DNA of 64,000 bases from Zygnema cylindricum (GCA_037447655.1 JBBHKE010003483.1:108205-172204); one strand, 5' to 3'; positions 31,482-42,653 are shown, counted from the first letter of the stretch. Program-made: numbers and translations. The notes: generated from the sequence alone by a model not told the origin.

Positions 31482-32646
31482 AGTTATGAGCCCGTCCTCT
31501 AGGGTACCCATCTTTAATGGAACTCAGTTCATATAGTGGGAAAGTATGATGATTGGAGCTCTATGCGAGAAAAGGTTTTGAGGGATAGTGAGTGGACGAG
31601 TGGGGCGTCTATCAGGTCTTCGAATCCCTCCAGGGTTTAGAGGAAGCAGATTCACCAGGAAAAGAGATTCATCTTCAAGGGAGGAGACAAATGAAGGGGA
31701 GGTGGTGGACAAAGGAAAGGAGAAGGAGACGACCACACAAATAGCAATTGGTTCGATATTCCTGTCACCTATTCTGAGGAACGAGGAGAATGATACTAAT
31801 ACCTAGGACTTCAACAATATGGCGGCAAAGCACTTCATCTTGCTGCATTTTACTCAAGTGCTTGCATGTCCTCATTTGCAGGTAGAAAGGGCATTCGATT
31901 TTTGAACGTCTCTCATAGAGATGTATCAAAGTGGTATAGAGAAAACACAATTGAGGTATAGATGGTACAATTGAGCAACAACAGTTGGTTGATCAGAAAA
32001 TTAACGAGTATGTATACAAAAGGGGGGAAGATGTGAGATTTTAGCAATGAGCTTGCTACACTTTTCATGGAGCTAGAGAGAGTTAGAAAAAAATTTAGTG
32101 AAAAGGAAAAAGGTTAACTGTTTACAAATGAAGTTACCCGATGAGTTTGAGAACATAGTCAACCGTGTGCAGGACTTGTCGGACTCAAGGTGGATATGGA
32201 ACTCAGTGGTAGGAATGATTCTCGTTCGGGAGAATACGATTGAGATCCGAAGGGGAGGAAAGAGTAGGCAGGCCTTGGCAGCTGGGATCGATTGGAGGAA
32301 CAAAGATTCCAGGAGACCGGCCGGAAATTACGGAGGGGGGGAGCAGAAAAATCAGACTGACGAGTTTGGACCAACGGCTCCCAAGGGTTTATGTCATTTA
32401 TGTATTAAACTAGGGCAATATATGGCGCAGTGCACTAAGCTAACCGAGCTTCGTTTAAAGGAGGAGCAGACAGGTGGAACCCCAAGAGGAAAGAAAAAGG
32501 TCATTGTGACACAGGTACATGAGGTAGAATCCGAAGACGAGGACAATGACCTCCTATTGGATGAGGAGTTGGAAGCGACAAACGAGGAAGTAATTCCACG
32601 AAAGCAGAAATGTGCTTTCGTTGGATTGAAAGGCGAAGCAGGCTAG
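31482..32646 (+). pseudogene. Copia gag, decayed
   Basis: Starting from the PBS the translated pieces are SSRVPIFNGTQFI-like N-terminal Gag (stops intervene), the EYVYKRGEDVR region, KLPDEFENIVNRVQDLSDSRW (32127 onwards), and a zinc knuckle in which the second Cys context reads CHLCIKLGQYMAQC: the His of CX2CX4HX4C is replaced by Gln. TAG at 32644 stops the frame at the Trp codon before the protease DSG. Confidence 0.85.
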
Positions 32647-34134
32647 ATTGTAGATTCTGGTGCCTCCATGCACATATGTAAGGATAAACAACTGTTCACT
32701 AAGATAAGAAAGATTCTCACCGTAGAGAGAGAGTACGGGGATGGGAGGATAGTCACTACTACTCTAGTAGGATCCGTAGATCTGAAAGTGTTAGTAGAAG
32801 GAAAGACATCCATAGTTATATTCTCCGATCTATTGTTTATTCCGGAGCTAAACAAAAACCTCATCTCTTCGTCTGTATAAGATGATAAGGGTTTTGATAC
32901 TAGCACTAGGAAAGGAGTCTTTATTGCTAGTTTTGAGGAAGAGTTTATTTCACTATTGAAAAAGGTAGCCAAGGGATGTTTAGGCTGATTTTAAGCAATG
33001 AAAAGAGGAAACTTTACTATGGTGGTGTTCATCATATAATGATATGGCATAAGAGGCTTGGGCATGTGAATCTAGATAAGTTAAAAGAGATGAAAAAGAT
33101 GGGAGTGGTGGAAGGGATTCAGTTCAGTGAGAGTGAGAATCTAAGTGATTGTAGTGGATGTGCTCAAGGTAAAGCACACAGATTGCCCTTTCCCAAAACA
33201 ACCACCTATAAGGGAGAAGAAATTCTAGATTTAGTACACACTGATATTTGGGGACCAGCCAAAGTGCCCTCACTAGGGGGGAAGAGATTTATGATGACTA
33301 TCACTGATGATTGGTCTTAGTATTCGAGGGTGTATTTTTTGAAAATCAAGTCAAAAACTCATGATTGTTTTAGACAATATAAAGCATGGAGCGAAGAACT
33401 CCATGAAACCCGAATCAAGAGAGTAAAGAGTGACAATGGGTGAGAGTATACTACCAACCAGTTTGAGGATTTTATGAGGGAAAATGGATTTCAACACCAA
33501 AAGACAGTTTTACAAAATGTGGAACAGAATGGGGTAGCTGATCGATTAAATAGGACACTAAGTGATAGTGGTAGAAGTATGTTGTCGGATAACAAGATAA
33601 GAAAAAGGTTTTGGGTAGAAGCAATGAACTTTGCTAATTAACTCAAAAAAAGAGTTAATACTTCAACTATAAAAGATCAAACGCCCTATGAGAGATGGTC
33701 CGGCCGGAAACTAGAAACATCTCACTTAAAGGTTTTCGGCAGTCATGTATTCACTCTAGATACAGATTGGTCTAATTGGAAGCTAGATCCTAAAGGAAAA
33801 CCGGGATACTTATTAGGATATGATGGGGATGTTAAAGGATATAGAGTTTATGATCTAAAAAGGGAAGATATAATCTTAGTAAAACATCTACTAGTTATGG
33901 ATGAAGAAAAGTCTGTGGATCCCTTTAAGTATACAAAGTCAGTAAAAATCAGATTTGAGTCAGAAAATTCTGATGACTTTGAGCTTCCTAACTATCCACG
34001 TTTTAGAGAAGATGACATTATTGCAAGTACAAATCAGACCGAAAAGAACTCGGCTGCGGAAACTCCATTGACGACTCTACCCAAAGCAGAAGACGTGGTG
34101 GAAATTGATTCGGAATCAACGGATAGGGGAGAAG
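32647..34134 (+). pseudogene. Copia protease and integrase, decayed
   Basis: VDSGASMHICKDKQLF marks the protease, with further stops near 32878. The integrase zinc domain WHKRLGHVNLDKL ... CSGCAQGKAHRLPF is at 32976-33190, and HTDIWGPAKVPS follows. TAG at 33318 and a frame change by an extra base at 33441 break the core. The catalytic Glu motif reads NGVADRLNRTL, so Glu is replaced by Asp. 33897-34134 carries the C-terminal acidic linker and runs into the gap. Confidence 0.85.
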
Positions 34135-34144
34135 NNNNNNNNNN
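34135..34144. other. Assembly gap (10 N)
   Basis: Ten N interrupt the Copia element. What follows (34145 on) is unrelated to Copia, so the missing 3' half of the element was not assembled or the join is between different loci. Confidence 0.99.
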
Positions 34145-34447
34145 TTAAAAAGACGAAGTAGTAGACGTCGGAGTGAAAGTAGTGTGTACAAAACGTAGGT
34201 AAGTCTTAGAACGACACGAGGATGAAGTATAACATTAGAGCGATGTCGGCGGTGTTGAGCGTCGGTAAGTGTAGAATAGAAACGTCAAAAGAAAAGGTCA
34301 GGAAATTCCAACAAAAGAAGGAGCTCCAACTGATTTAACTGATGTAAAAGGTTCAATAATCCACACCGTAGTTTTAGGAGGCGCACTCTCAATTAGTGGA
34401 CTCTTTTAGAGTCGACGTCAGCGAGATCTCGGCGGTAAAGAAGGAAA

Positions 34448-34888
34448 TTGTTCACTTTAGTAAGCGATTTACGAGAAAGGATGAGAAAACTAGCAAAGGA
34501 AGAAATGGCGGCTCTAGAGCGACTGCAGCTGAGATTTTCTCAGGTGATTAACTCTCACGCGGAGGATTTTGATGCCACACCTAATAACTTGGAAAATGTA
34601 GTCAATTTAGTCAACCTCGAGGAAGAAAACAACCTTAAAGGACTGGAAAAGAAAACTGCAAAGATAAGATGTGAATGGCTGCGAGTTGTGGCGGCTGTAG
34701 CGAGATTACAATATGAAGTAGGAGCACAGCAAGATTCTGAATGGATGCAAAACATGTGTGATGAAAGTGAGGCTGCAGATGATGAAGCAGAAAAATTGGT
34801 TCTCGAGTATAGCCTCCAGGAAAAAAGATATGAAAAAATACCGTCGGGTATTAATTGTTTTTTGAATAAACAATATGAGCAAGAATGA
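34448..34888 (+). CDS. Possible host gene exon, coiled-coil protein, unknown
   Basis: An open frame of about 146 codons stands apart from transposon sequence. The first ATG is at 34481; upstream, TTCACTTTAG at 34451-34460 could be a splice acceptor, so this may be a last exon. The product is charged and helical, with Leu/Val spacing suggesting a coiled coil (EEMAALERLQLRFSQVI, EEENNLKGLEKKTAKI) and a Cys/Asp/Glu-rich part near the end. Composition (few low-complexity runs, balanced codons) looks more gene-like than the neighbouring sequence. I do not recognise a family. It could also be a chance frame. Confidence 0.4.
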   Translation: MFTLVSDLRERMRKLAKEEMAALERLQLRFSQVINSHAEDFDATPNNLENVVNLVNLEEENNLKGLEKKTAKIRCEWLRVVAAVARLQYEVGAQQDSEWMQNMCDESEAADDEAEKLVLEYSLQEKRYEKIPSGINCFLNKQYEQE

Positions 34889-34902
34889 GTGGCTATTAAC
34901 AA

Positions 34903-34945
34903 GGGAGAGGGAGAGGGAGAGGGAGAGAGAGGGGGAGTGGGAGAT
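34903..34945 (+). repeat. GGGAGA microsatellite, G-quadruplex type
   Basis: Five or more GGGAGA units follow the open frame at once. Four GGG runs with three-base spacers match the G-quadruplex pattern. It would lie in the 3' untranslated region if the frame above is a gene. Confidence 0.85.
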
Positions 34946-35834
34946 GGTAAGGGCTAGAGAGAGGGAAGGAAAAACAAAATTGGTATGCCGTCAGATTTGG
35001 ATCCTCGAGGAACATGTTTTATTAGAAAAATGTTTTACTTGAAAAAGGATGTAGTACTAGGCGATTCACTATGCGGAAGAATAGTTCTCGATTTGCTTTT
35101 GCTGTTTGCCTTTTTTGGAATCAAAAATGTTGAGATGGTTTGCATCAGAAAACAATGTTGAACAAAGGAACTAATAGAGTTGAAAAAATGGAAATTCTTA
35201 ATGTTATTGTTGATGAGTCAGAAAAACAGAATGAATGTTGTGAACCTTGTGAAACAAAATTTTATAAAATTGAAGCATGAAAACTGTACAGTGTAATTGT
35301 AATGTCAAAAGTGAAGGCATTTTGCTTCAATCCAATATAAACTGGACGTTTTTGTTTTGTTTTTGGTTGATTGTGTAAAATGAATAACTGGAAAAGGAAT
35401 GTTGTAAGACTTTTTGATTCTCAAGTATTTTGACTTTGTAGGTCAAGTTGGATAAAGTGAGCATTATCTTACAAAATTTATACCGACTACTGGTGTTAAT
35501 GTTTTAAATTTTAAAACGGTTGGATTTTTTATTTTTTTTTGATAAGGAAGAAATTGGAAGGCAATAGTAACACCTTTCTAAATTTCATGTCACGATTGAA
35601 ACTGGAAAAAAATTGTGAAGAGAAAAAGTTCTTTGAGGGCCAAAAATGTTTGTCACTAATAGTGTGAAGAGAAAAACTAATCTGAGTGCCCTAAAAATAT
35701 TTGCTATTAGAATATGACATTTGTAAGAATCTGGTTTGAGTGCTGAATCGTACTGGCGGTATTTTTCGAAGGGAATTTCGTTCGTTTCGTGCACACGTTT
35801 CGGTACCAGTCGTTATGTTAACTGAACTGTATTG
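34946..35834. other. Non-coding, possible 3' region of the frame at 34448
   Basis: AT-rich sequence without long frames or recognisable repeats. 35620-35690 contains a short near-repeat (GTGAAGAGAAAAA ... GTGCCCTAAAAATATTTG against GAGGGCCAAAAATGTTTG). Confidence 0.45.
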
Positions 35835-36050
35835 TACACAGTGAATCGTTATTAGTGTTAATGTTTTTTTCGTCTTTAAACATATTTTTTCCGTACATGA
35901 ATTTTGGTTTTTAGATCTGACGGCTGCAATTGAAAGATATGATTCTCAGCTTCCGATTGACGGTCTTAACTTGAAAATAGGACAAGAGTGTACGGAGAAA
36001 AGATGTTTTAAGTGGCAAAAAAATTATTAGCACTAATAGCAATACACGGC
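35835..36050. mobile_element. TA-type foldback MITE, right tip cut
   Basis: The left end TACACAGTGAATCGTTATTA and the arms with CCGTACA/TGTACGGAGAAAAGATGTTTTAAGTGGC match 9344-9563 in inverted order. The right end stops at CACGGC, four bases short of the usual GGTGTA, where the next repeat begins. Confidence 0.75.
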
Positions 36051-36340
36051 AGAGGTCGCAAAAGTCAAAATTTTACATAACCGAAACTGACCGTTTTTTT
36101 TTTTTCAAAATCTGAGTAACCGACGCCCGACCGGGTTATGTCACGCTCCAAAATTGTTAACCGTTAACCGACCGGCGTTCACGAAAATAAAAATTAACCG
36201 AATCTCGATTTCTCGTGACTAACCGTGCCCGCCCGTAACCGAAAAAGTACAAATTTAACCAATGTACGACGTATGAATAAGCCAATAATTACGATTTGTC
36301 GCGTTCCCTAAGATTTGCAAAATGAATAGCGTTACTACAG
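36051..36340. repeat. CGGTTA-family repeat, inverted copy
   Basis: AGAGGTCGCAAAAGTCAAAATTTT opens the unit (quoted in part), followed by GACCGGGTTATGTCACGCTCC, TTAACCGACCGG and AATTACGATTTGTCGCGTTCCC. It is the reverse of 19905-20265. Confidence 0.75.
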
Positions 36341-36542
36341 TACACCTTGAATCGTTATTAGACTTATGTACTCTATATCGCGCCCCCAAAATTTTGACAT
36401 TGATACCTTAAATAAAATAGATTATACTATTTAAGGACGTGGACCATAATGCGCCACGTTTCCTACACTAAATTAGCATCAATGACACTAATAAAATTTT
36501 GACACTAATAATTTCTTTAGTCTAATAACGATTCACGGTGTA
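36341..36542. mobile_element. TA-bounded MITE, about 202 bp subfamily
   Basis: Ends TACACCTTGAATCGTTATTA and GATTCACGGTGTA; the core GGACGTGGACCATAATGCGCC matches 14757-14959. Confidence 0.82.
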
Positions 36543-36808
36543 CCGTGTCAGATTTGCGTCGCTAATCATGATGTCACGCACTTCCACGATACCAAAGAGT
36601 AAAAAGTATTATGATGTTTTCACTACGCGGTTTGTAAAAACGCATTCTGTCAAAACGTACAGATTCACATCATTATGACGTTTGCACTACGCGGTTTGTG
36701 AAAACGCAGGTACATCATAATGGCATGTATTAAGTCACTTTTTGTAATTTTTTCGTTAATACGGTACAGTTTTGTACGTTAGCCACACTATTTAAAATGG
36801 CACTATAC
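36543..36808. other. Short repeats between MITEs
   Basis: CCGTGTCAGATTTGCG recurs at 41315, 41375 and 41440. Within this stretch CACTACGCGGTTTGT-AAAACGCA occurs twice (36621 and 36686 areas), about 64 bp apart. No gene. Confidence 0.6.
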
Positions 36809-37000
36809 TACACCGCAGCGTTGAGAAATTATTAGAGTAAAGAAAAAATTAGCGTCATTCATTCTAATTTAGTGCCAGGAGACCTGGCAGATTATGGTCC
36901 ACGTCCTTAAATAGTGTAGTTTATTCTTTTTAAGGTATCAATGTCAAAATTTGGGGGCGCCGATATAGAGTTCGTAACGCTAATAACGATTCGCGGTGTA
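36809..37000. mobile_element. TA-bounded MITE, about 192 bp subfamily, inverted
   Basis: Ends TACACCGCAGCGTTGAGAAA and ACGATTCGCGGTGTA. It is the reverse orientation of the 200 bp subfamily (GGCAGATTATGGTCCACGTCC core). Its last 71 bases belong to the 489 bp segment copied to 40658. Confidence 0.8.
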
Positions 37001-37418
37001 GAGTTGTTAACGTTGATTTAAAGAGTACCTTGAATAATGTAAAGAAAAATTTAGAGTTATTTACTCGTTTTAAGGTTTTTGGGTCAAAATTTGTGGTGAT
37101 GGAATTAGCGTTAAAAACGCTAATTACGATTCGCGGTGTAGTGTAAATGGAAAATTATGATTAATAATACTATTTAATGCAAGGAGACGTGGCAGGTTAT
37201 AGTCCACATATTTAAATAATGTTGTTAACTATATTTTGTGATTTTCGGCTATAGTAGTAGCGACTTATTAATACTAATAACAATGAGTGGTGTAGTGGTA
37301 CATCTCCCTTTGCAAAAAAACAGCTCGTGTACCTCTTCTTTTTACTATTTTGTATTTTTGCAATCTCCCTTTACGAATAATTTTTTTCCCTGACAGTCAC
37401 CTCCTTCAAGGGATTTGT
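36930..37418. repeat. 489 bp segment, source copy of a duplication
   Basis: 36930-37418 and 40658-41146 are the same length and differ at only a handful of positions by eye. Here the left edge lies inside an otherwise normal MITE, so this is probably the source copy. Confidence 0.9.
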
Positions 37419-37957
37419 TCCTAATTTTGTGTGTAACTCTTAGATTAATGCTTAAACCCTTATATTAATGTTTATACTCTCGCAAAGCTAATTTTTTCGC
37501 TACAATTTTCGGACGGTTTTTCTTTCAACTACGATACTATGTTATGAATTATGCAAAAAAGGTAAATTTTCAATTATGTATGATTAAAAAAAAAAATCCT
37601 AGTTTTCACATAGAAAATCAATTGACAAAAAACACATTGTGATGAGCAAAAAAAACAAAAAATATTTTGTAGCATCAAATATAGAAATAAACAAATAACA
37701 ACCTCGTTCTATTTTCGACTCTATTGTACAAATTCTCAACCTCAAACTTAAAATTGCACAAAAATCTATAAATCTAAATTTAATACATACGACGCTTTGG
37801 TAATTTGATAAAAATAAGCACTCCGGTTAAAAAAATAAAAAAACAAAATAACATTAGAAAAATTGTGAAATACAACAAAAATTTAAAAGGAAAAAAAAAC
37901 ATGATAACTAACACTAAAAAAACAACAATAATCAGAAAACAAAACACAATAAAAAAA
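37419..37957. other. AT-rich non-coding
   Basis: Very AT-rich sequence between the duplicated segment and the transposase gene end. It may be the 3' non-coding part of the hAT element, but I cannot find its TIR. Confidence 0.4.
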
Positions 37958-40140
37958 CTATGCATTTAAAAGATCTCGGTTGGATCTAACACACAAAAGA
38001 TCACTAACAGTTGAAGCAGCTAGTGAGCTCTTCTTTGTTATCGTGTTCCCTTCATCCGAAAAATTGCATTCGGACATGGAGCTAGAAGCCGGAATAGCTA
38101 GAATAGATATAGCAACACGGGCTAGAATAGGAAATCCTCCATCTTTCGCACGTACATTTGGTTTTTTTTTCCACCATTCAAGTATGTTAAAGTTCAATCT
38201 TTCGTCGTTGGTTAATTTTAAATCAAAATAACGTCTCATTTCGTCGTTAACGAGCGTTTTTTTTGTAGGTGGTAATAAAAACCTCATTTTCCTCATCGGT
38301 CTCACCAAAAAAATTGTGGAAACCGTCTTTACTTTGCGATGTTTTTTGTTTTTTTGTGATACGTTGAGGACTACCGAAATCAACGTCATCACCGAGGTCA
38401 TTTGCGAGTTATCGAAGTTTGGCCCTTGCGCTTTCAATTTCAGTTTTCGATACCCCAATTATTTCAAGCTTTTGTTTTTGTAGGGGATCTAAGAGAGCCG
38501 CCACAATATGATACTCATGAAGGCCACACTTTGGTAGTGCGAATTTCACAAAAAGTTGTTTCAATTTTTGCAAGTTTAGGGAATCGGCAGGGCATTATTT
38601 TTCACCGTTATTGTAAGATGTTTTTCTTATTTTACAATGGTTATGGAGAGACGATAGTTCAAACAAAACCAAACGTAAAGTTGGTTCTTTGAATTTTTCC
38701 AATTTTAGGGTCGCTTCTTGGAACCTTTCCAAAAATCGTATAAGTTCGGTAAGGTGAGTCTTATCGATACAAGCAAAGAGTATCAATTTATTTTTGCTTG
38801 ATCGATTGGTCCTATCTCATTGAATGCATCGTAAATACTTTTAAGCATTCGGAGCAAAGAATTCCACCGCGTTGCGTTTTCTTGTTTTAAAGTGTTTTTC
38901 AAAAGATTTTGTAAATTACTCTGTTTGAAAAATGTGACCAATGATTTACACGCGTCAATTAGATCAAAAAAATCAAGAACTTCCACATCCTATTTGCCTT
39001 TTTTGGAAGTTTCGCTCTTATTCGAGATCGTTGTCACAATTGTTGCAATTTTATAGTCCGCGCAAGGTATCCAAGTAAACATAATCGGTAGACCTTCAGT
39101 CGCAAACATGTTAGAGTCACTATCAGTCACGACAACGCAACGATAAAAATTGGACATTTCAAAATTGGTCAAACAAATTTTGAAAGTCGTTAAAACATTT
39201 TTCGCAGTGTGTTTTTCCTCCGGAAAATAATTGACTTGAAGCGTCCGTGCATGAAGTTCAATTTCTTTGTCAATAAAATGAGCCGTTACTGACATGAATG
39301 AGGTTTTTTTTATTGTCTCGGTCCAGATATCGGTCGTGAATGCAACAAAAATATTGTTATCAATATTTTCTCTAAGTTTTGGGATGATCAAACTACGAAT
39401 ATCTTTCGCAGAAGATATAATGTAGTTTTTTACACTATTGATGGGCGGGAGTAGTTGGTCGATGTCAACACTTTTGTTGGGCGAAACACCAACATCAAAC
39501 AATGATTGACAAAATGCTTGAAAACCTGGGGAAAAAAACAAAGAAAGCAATAAGAAAATATCATACAAGTACTAACCATGATTAATAAGAAGGTTTATAA
39601 CAAAATGATTTTTTTTTATGGGAAGACAAATAAAAAACAATATCATGACAAACTAAGCTCAAATTTATGAATTTATGAATAAAACAAGTTATAATGACAT
39701 TTACACTCAAGCCATCTTAAATAAAATTTAAAATAAATCATACCTGACCACCGACTATCGAAAATGGTCGAAGGTCCTCACAACACATCAACGCCACCAT
39801 TTTCGCAAATTTTTTTTGGTCACTCGTTTTCACCTCGGTTTTTGAAAGAAACTTACGAAGAAGTCCTCTTGAATTATCCATGTCGGCGGAATCTAAACAT
39901 GTGTGAGTATTGATTGTTGAAGTACCGTTTGCTGACTTGTATTGTTAAACTATGAAACATGTATTACAAGCTACAAAACCTGCCCCCTTTACCATGTACT
40001 TGTTTAATGTTCTAATTTCATAGACATGCTCAAATTTTTTGCAACAATTTAAAGTGGCCTTGCTTTCTTTCACTAGGTAATACTGAGCAATTTTACCATT
40101 TTTTTATTTTTGAAGTTCGTTTTGGATTGTAGTTTTAAGG
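37958..40140 (-). pseudogene. hAT-superfamily transposase gene with intron, decayed
   Basis: Minus-strand pieces follow hAT order. 40140-40000: degenerate BED-type zinc finger (ATLNCCKKF ... IRTLNKYM). 39881-39744: MDNSRGLLRKFL ... CCEDLRPFSIVGGQ, ending at a GT donor. An intron of about 210 bases ends CCCCAG near 39533. 39532-38990: GFQAFCQSLF, DIWTETIKKTSFMSVTAHFID, HTAKNV, VVVTDSDSNM, CADYKIATIV, the RNase H-like core. 38986-38595: FFKQSNLQNLLKNTLK, TRWNSLLRML. 38458-37958: NILEWWKKK ... FPILARVAISILAIPASSSMSECNFSD, the C-terminal dimerisation region. Stops (one near 38408) and frameshifts at 38990 and 38785 show it is dead. Mobile hAT MITEs nearby could have been its dependants, but no TIR links them. 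Confidence 0.88.
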
Positions 40141-40489
40141 GAAGCGAGGATGTTTTTCTCCATTTTAGTGTACGACTAAGTTTAATTAAATTGTGGTCGT
40201 GTTTCTCTAACTTATAAAGCAATTTAATTTATCGATTTATTGTTTGACACACGTGAGTACGCCTATAAATAAGAATAGTCGTGGGAAATTGACATAATAG
40301 TTAGATTTTCACTAATTTATTAACCAATTATTACTACATGCCGCGTGACATTGACATAATAATATGATATATTTGTGGAAGCACTGTATAAAATGCGTAA
40401 TTAGCACTTTGCAATAATGTATGACGTATGAATAAGCCAATAATTACGATTTGTCGCGTTCCCTTTGATTTGCGAAATGAATAGTGTAC
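40141..40489. other. Non-coding upstream of hAT gene
   Basis: AT-rich; 40430-40480 (GTATGAATAAGCCAATAATT, TTGTCGCGTTCCCT) matches the end of the CGGTTA-family repeat at 36275-36325. Confidence 0.5.
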
Positions 40490-41311
40490 TACACCGCCAA
40501 TCGCTATTAGCGTATAAGCTTCTTTAGCATATATGAATAATTACCGTGGTTTACGCTAATTACGAATTTGAAATTTTTGAAAAAAGACATACATTATAAT
40601 TGTTTAATATTTGTAATTTGGGTCTTTGAAAAAAATAAATGTCGGTCGCAAACATGCTTAAGGTATCAATGTCAAAATTTGGGGGCGCCGATATAGAGTT
40701 CATAACGCTAATAACGATTCGCGGTGTAGAGTTGTTAACGCTGATTTAAAGAGTACCTTGAATAATGTAAAGAAAAATTTAGAGTTATTTACTCGTTTTA
40801 AGGTTTTTGGGTCAAAATTTGTGGTGATGGAATTAGCGTTAAAAACGCTAATTACGATTCGCGGTGTAGTGTAAATGGAAAATTATGATTAATAATACTA
40901 TTTAATGCAAGGAGACGTGGCAGGTTATAGTCCACATATTTAAATAATGTTGTTAACTATATTTTGTGATTTTCGGCTATAGTAGTAGCGACTTATTAAT
41001 ACTAATAACAATGAGTGGTGTAGTGGTACATCTCCCTTTGCAAAAAAACAGCTCGTGTACCTCTTCTTTTTACTATTTTGTCTTTTTGCAATCTCCCTTT
41101 ACGAATAAATTTTTTCCTTGACAGTCACCTCCTTCAAGGGATTTGTACATCACACTATTTAACCGACAACGCACTTTCGTTTTGTGAGGTACTTGGAACA
41201 TAACCCTAAATGGCGTACAGAAAAAAATAAAATAAACCATGCTATTGGAGATTAAAAAAAAAAAGCGGGACGGAATTAGCATACACTACGGTAATAGCGA
41301 TTGGCGGTGTA
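40490..41311. mobile_element. TA-bounded MITE with captured 489 bp insert
   Basis: Ends TACACCGCCAATCGCTATTA and AGCGATTGGCGGTGTA. The first 168 and last 165 bases match the two ends of 10383-10946 (inverted), but the native middle is replaced by a near copy of 36930-37418 at 40658-41146. Confidence 0.85.
40658..41146. repeat. 489 bp segment, transposed copy
   Basis: Near identical to 36930-37418. Both borders fall inside unrelated MITE sequence (AACATGC on the left, ACATCACACTATTTAA on the right), so this is the derived copy. Confidence 0.9.
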
Positions 41312-41722
41312 CCCTGTCAGATTTGCGACGCTTTGCCGCGTTCCCTAAGTTTTGTGAAATGAATAGTGTACTACCGTGTCAAATTTGCGACGCTTTGTCG
41401 CGTTCCCTATGATTTTCGAAATGAATAGCGTTAATACAGTACCGTGTCAGATTTGCGACGCTAATCATGATGTTACGTACTTCCATGATACCAAAGAGTA
41501 CAAAGTACAAGAATATTGGATTATAGGGAGAGCAAAAAAAAATCATTTTTTTTGATTTTTTGGTTGACCGAATGCAACCGGCCGTTTTTTTTTCCTGGTG
41601 AATCAATCGACCGTAACCGCCCGACCCCCAAAATTTGGCAACCGAATTCGTTCCGGATCCGGCGCGGGCGTTCGGTTAATGGTTGGTCACGGTTTCGGTT
41701 GACCGTTTGCAACCTCTGATAC
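41312..41722. repeat. CGTGTCAGATTTGCG repeats and CGGTTA-family piece
   Basis: (A)CCGTGTCA(A/G)ATTTGCGACGCTTTG...CGTTCCCT...GAAATGAATAG occurs two to three times head to tail between 41312 and 41475. 41555-41722 is an inverted piece of the 20270-20400 sequence (AATTTGGCAACCGAATTCG, GGTCACGGTTTCGGTTGACC). Confidence 0.65.
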
Positions 41723-41734
41723 ACGGTGTAGTTT

Positions 41735-41985
41735 TGTGTTTCGATGAGTTATATCGGTTATTATTATCAATAAGGGTACCAATAAATATCGACATTCGGT
41801 TATAACGCTTATAAATCAAGGTACGATACTTTCAATACAGAACAAGGAAACGGACGTCTAAGGTACGGACTGATAAATATCGATTATTGGTAGTTTAGAA
41901 AAAGGTACATATCGGTTATTGTCAAAAGGCTACACCGTGTATCCCTATTAAGGTTAACACTATTAGTGATACACGGTGTACTAAT
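41735..41985. mobile_element. hAT-MITE-like remnant plus solo TIR palindrome
   Basis: TATATCGGTTATTATTATC to AAAAGGTACATATCGGTTATTG resembles the interior of 7455-8346. A 50 bp palindrome follows (41931-41981: CTACACCGTGTATCCCTATT and ATTAGTGATACACGGTGTA), which looks like two TA-type ends joined with almost nothing between. Confidence 0.5.
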
Positions 41986-42398
41986 ACAGAACACTTCGTT
42001 AATTGTTTCGTGAACTTTTAAATTAGTTTTGAGCATGACCGCGCTTGTCCACTTGTGATTTTTAGACGCGCGTTTTTGTCTTTTATGTTTTAGGGTTTGC
42101 TTTTGTACCTTCATATATACATTGGAAGAGATCCCCAATATTAGGTCAATAAGTTCTAATCAGATTTGTGTGAGTTAGGTTTTGTAAGAAAACCTCTGTA
42201 GTAAAATAAGTGTTTAGCCGAGAAGACCAAAGTGATATGTAATATATTTGTATGCTATAATGAGCATGGAAATTAGTCAAATTATCTTTGTTATGTATGT
42301 GAGTTTACAGCTAACCCTGTATTATTTATTTATTTGCCAAGTCTCATTTCCTTTAATTTGTATCAAAACGGAGTTTGTTCCATTAGGGTTTTAGGTAA

Positions 42399-42545
42399 GA
42401 GTTGAGTAGGAGATTAAGAGATTTTGCTAAATATGGTTGGAGGGAAGTAATTAAGAAAAAGAAAAATGCTTACTCACCTACCAAATTACAAAAAAAAAAG
42501 CCGATGGAGGATCTGGTGACTCCCGAAAAACCTGCAAATGAGTAA
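42399..42545 (+). CDS. Candidate short exon, Lys/Pro-rich C-terminus, unknown
   Basis: A 49-codon open frame ends TAA at 42543. It encodes RDFAKYGWREVIKKKK followed by NAYSPTKLQKKKP and EDLVTPEKPANE. Upstream TTGAGTAG and CCATTAGGGTTTTAG could serve as splice acceptors. No Met start is present early in the frame, so it could only be an internal or last exon. The sequence matches no family I recognise. Evidence is composition only. Confidence 0.2.
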   Translation, partial: ELSRRLRDFAKYGWREVIKKKKNAYSPTKLQKKKPMEDLVTPEKPANE

Positions 42546-42653
42546 TAAACCCTATTTTAGTTTTGGAGTTGAGAAATCTGAAAAGCCTTTACGGTGGCGT
42601 TCCGTCAAGAAATTTTGTAATCGTACGGCCAACTCTACGGGCCGGTGTAATTG

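Larger units (their letters stand above)
31407..34134 (+). mobile_element. Copia family A element, plus strand, cut by gap
   Basis: It opens with the last 75 bases of a family A LTR (31407-31481, ending CGGAGTTGCA), the PBS AGTTATGAGCCCG, then gag, protease and integrase in order up to the N gap. The left edge is an abrupt join to the minus-strand element at 31407, so most of its 5' LTR is missing. Many stops and shifts make it an old copy. Confidence 0.88.

Noticed and set aside
34145-34200. Coding exon ending at a strong donor (AG then GTAAGT at 34196-34203)
   Set aside because: All three plus frames meet a stop at or before the donor, and the sequence starts at an assembly gap.
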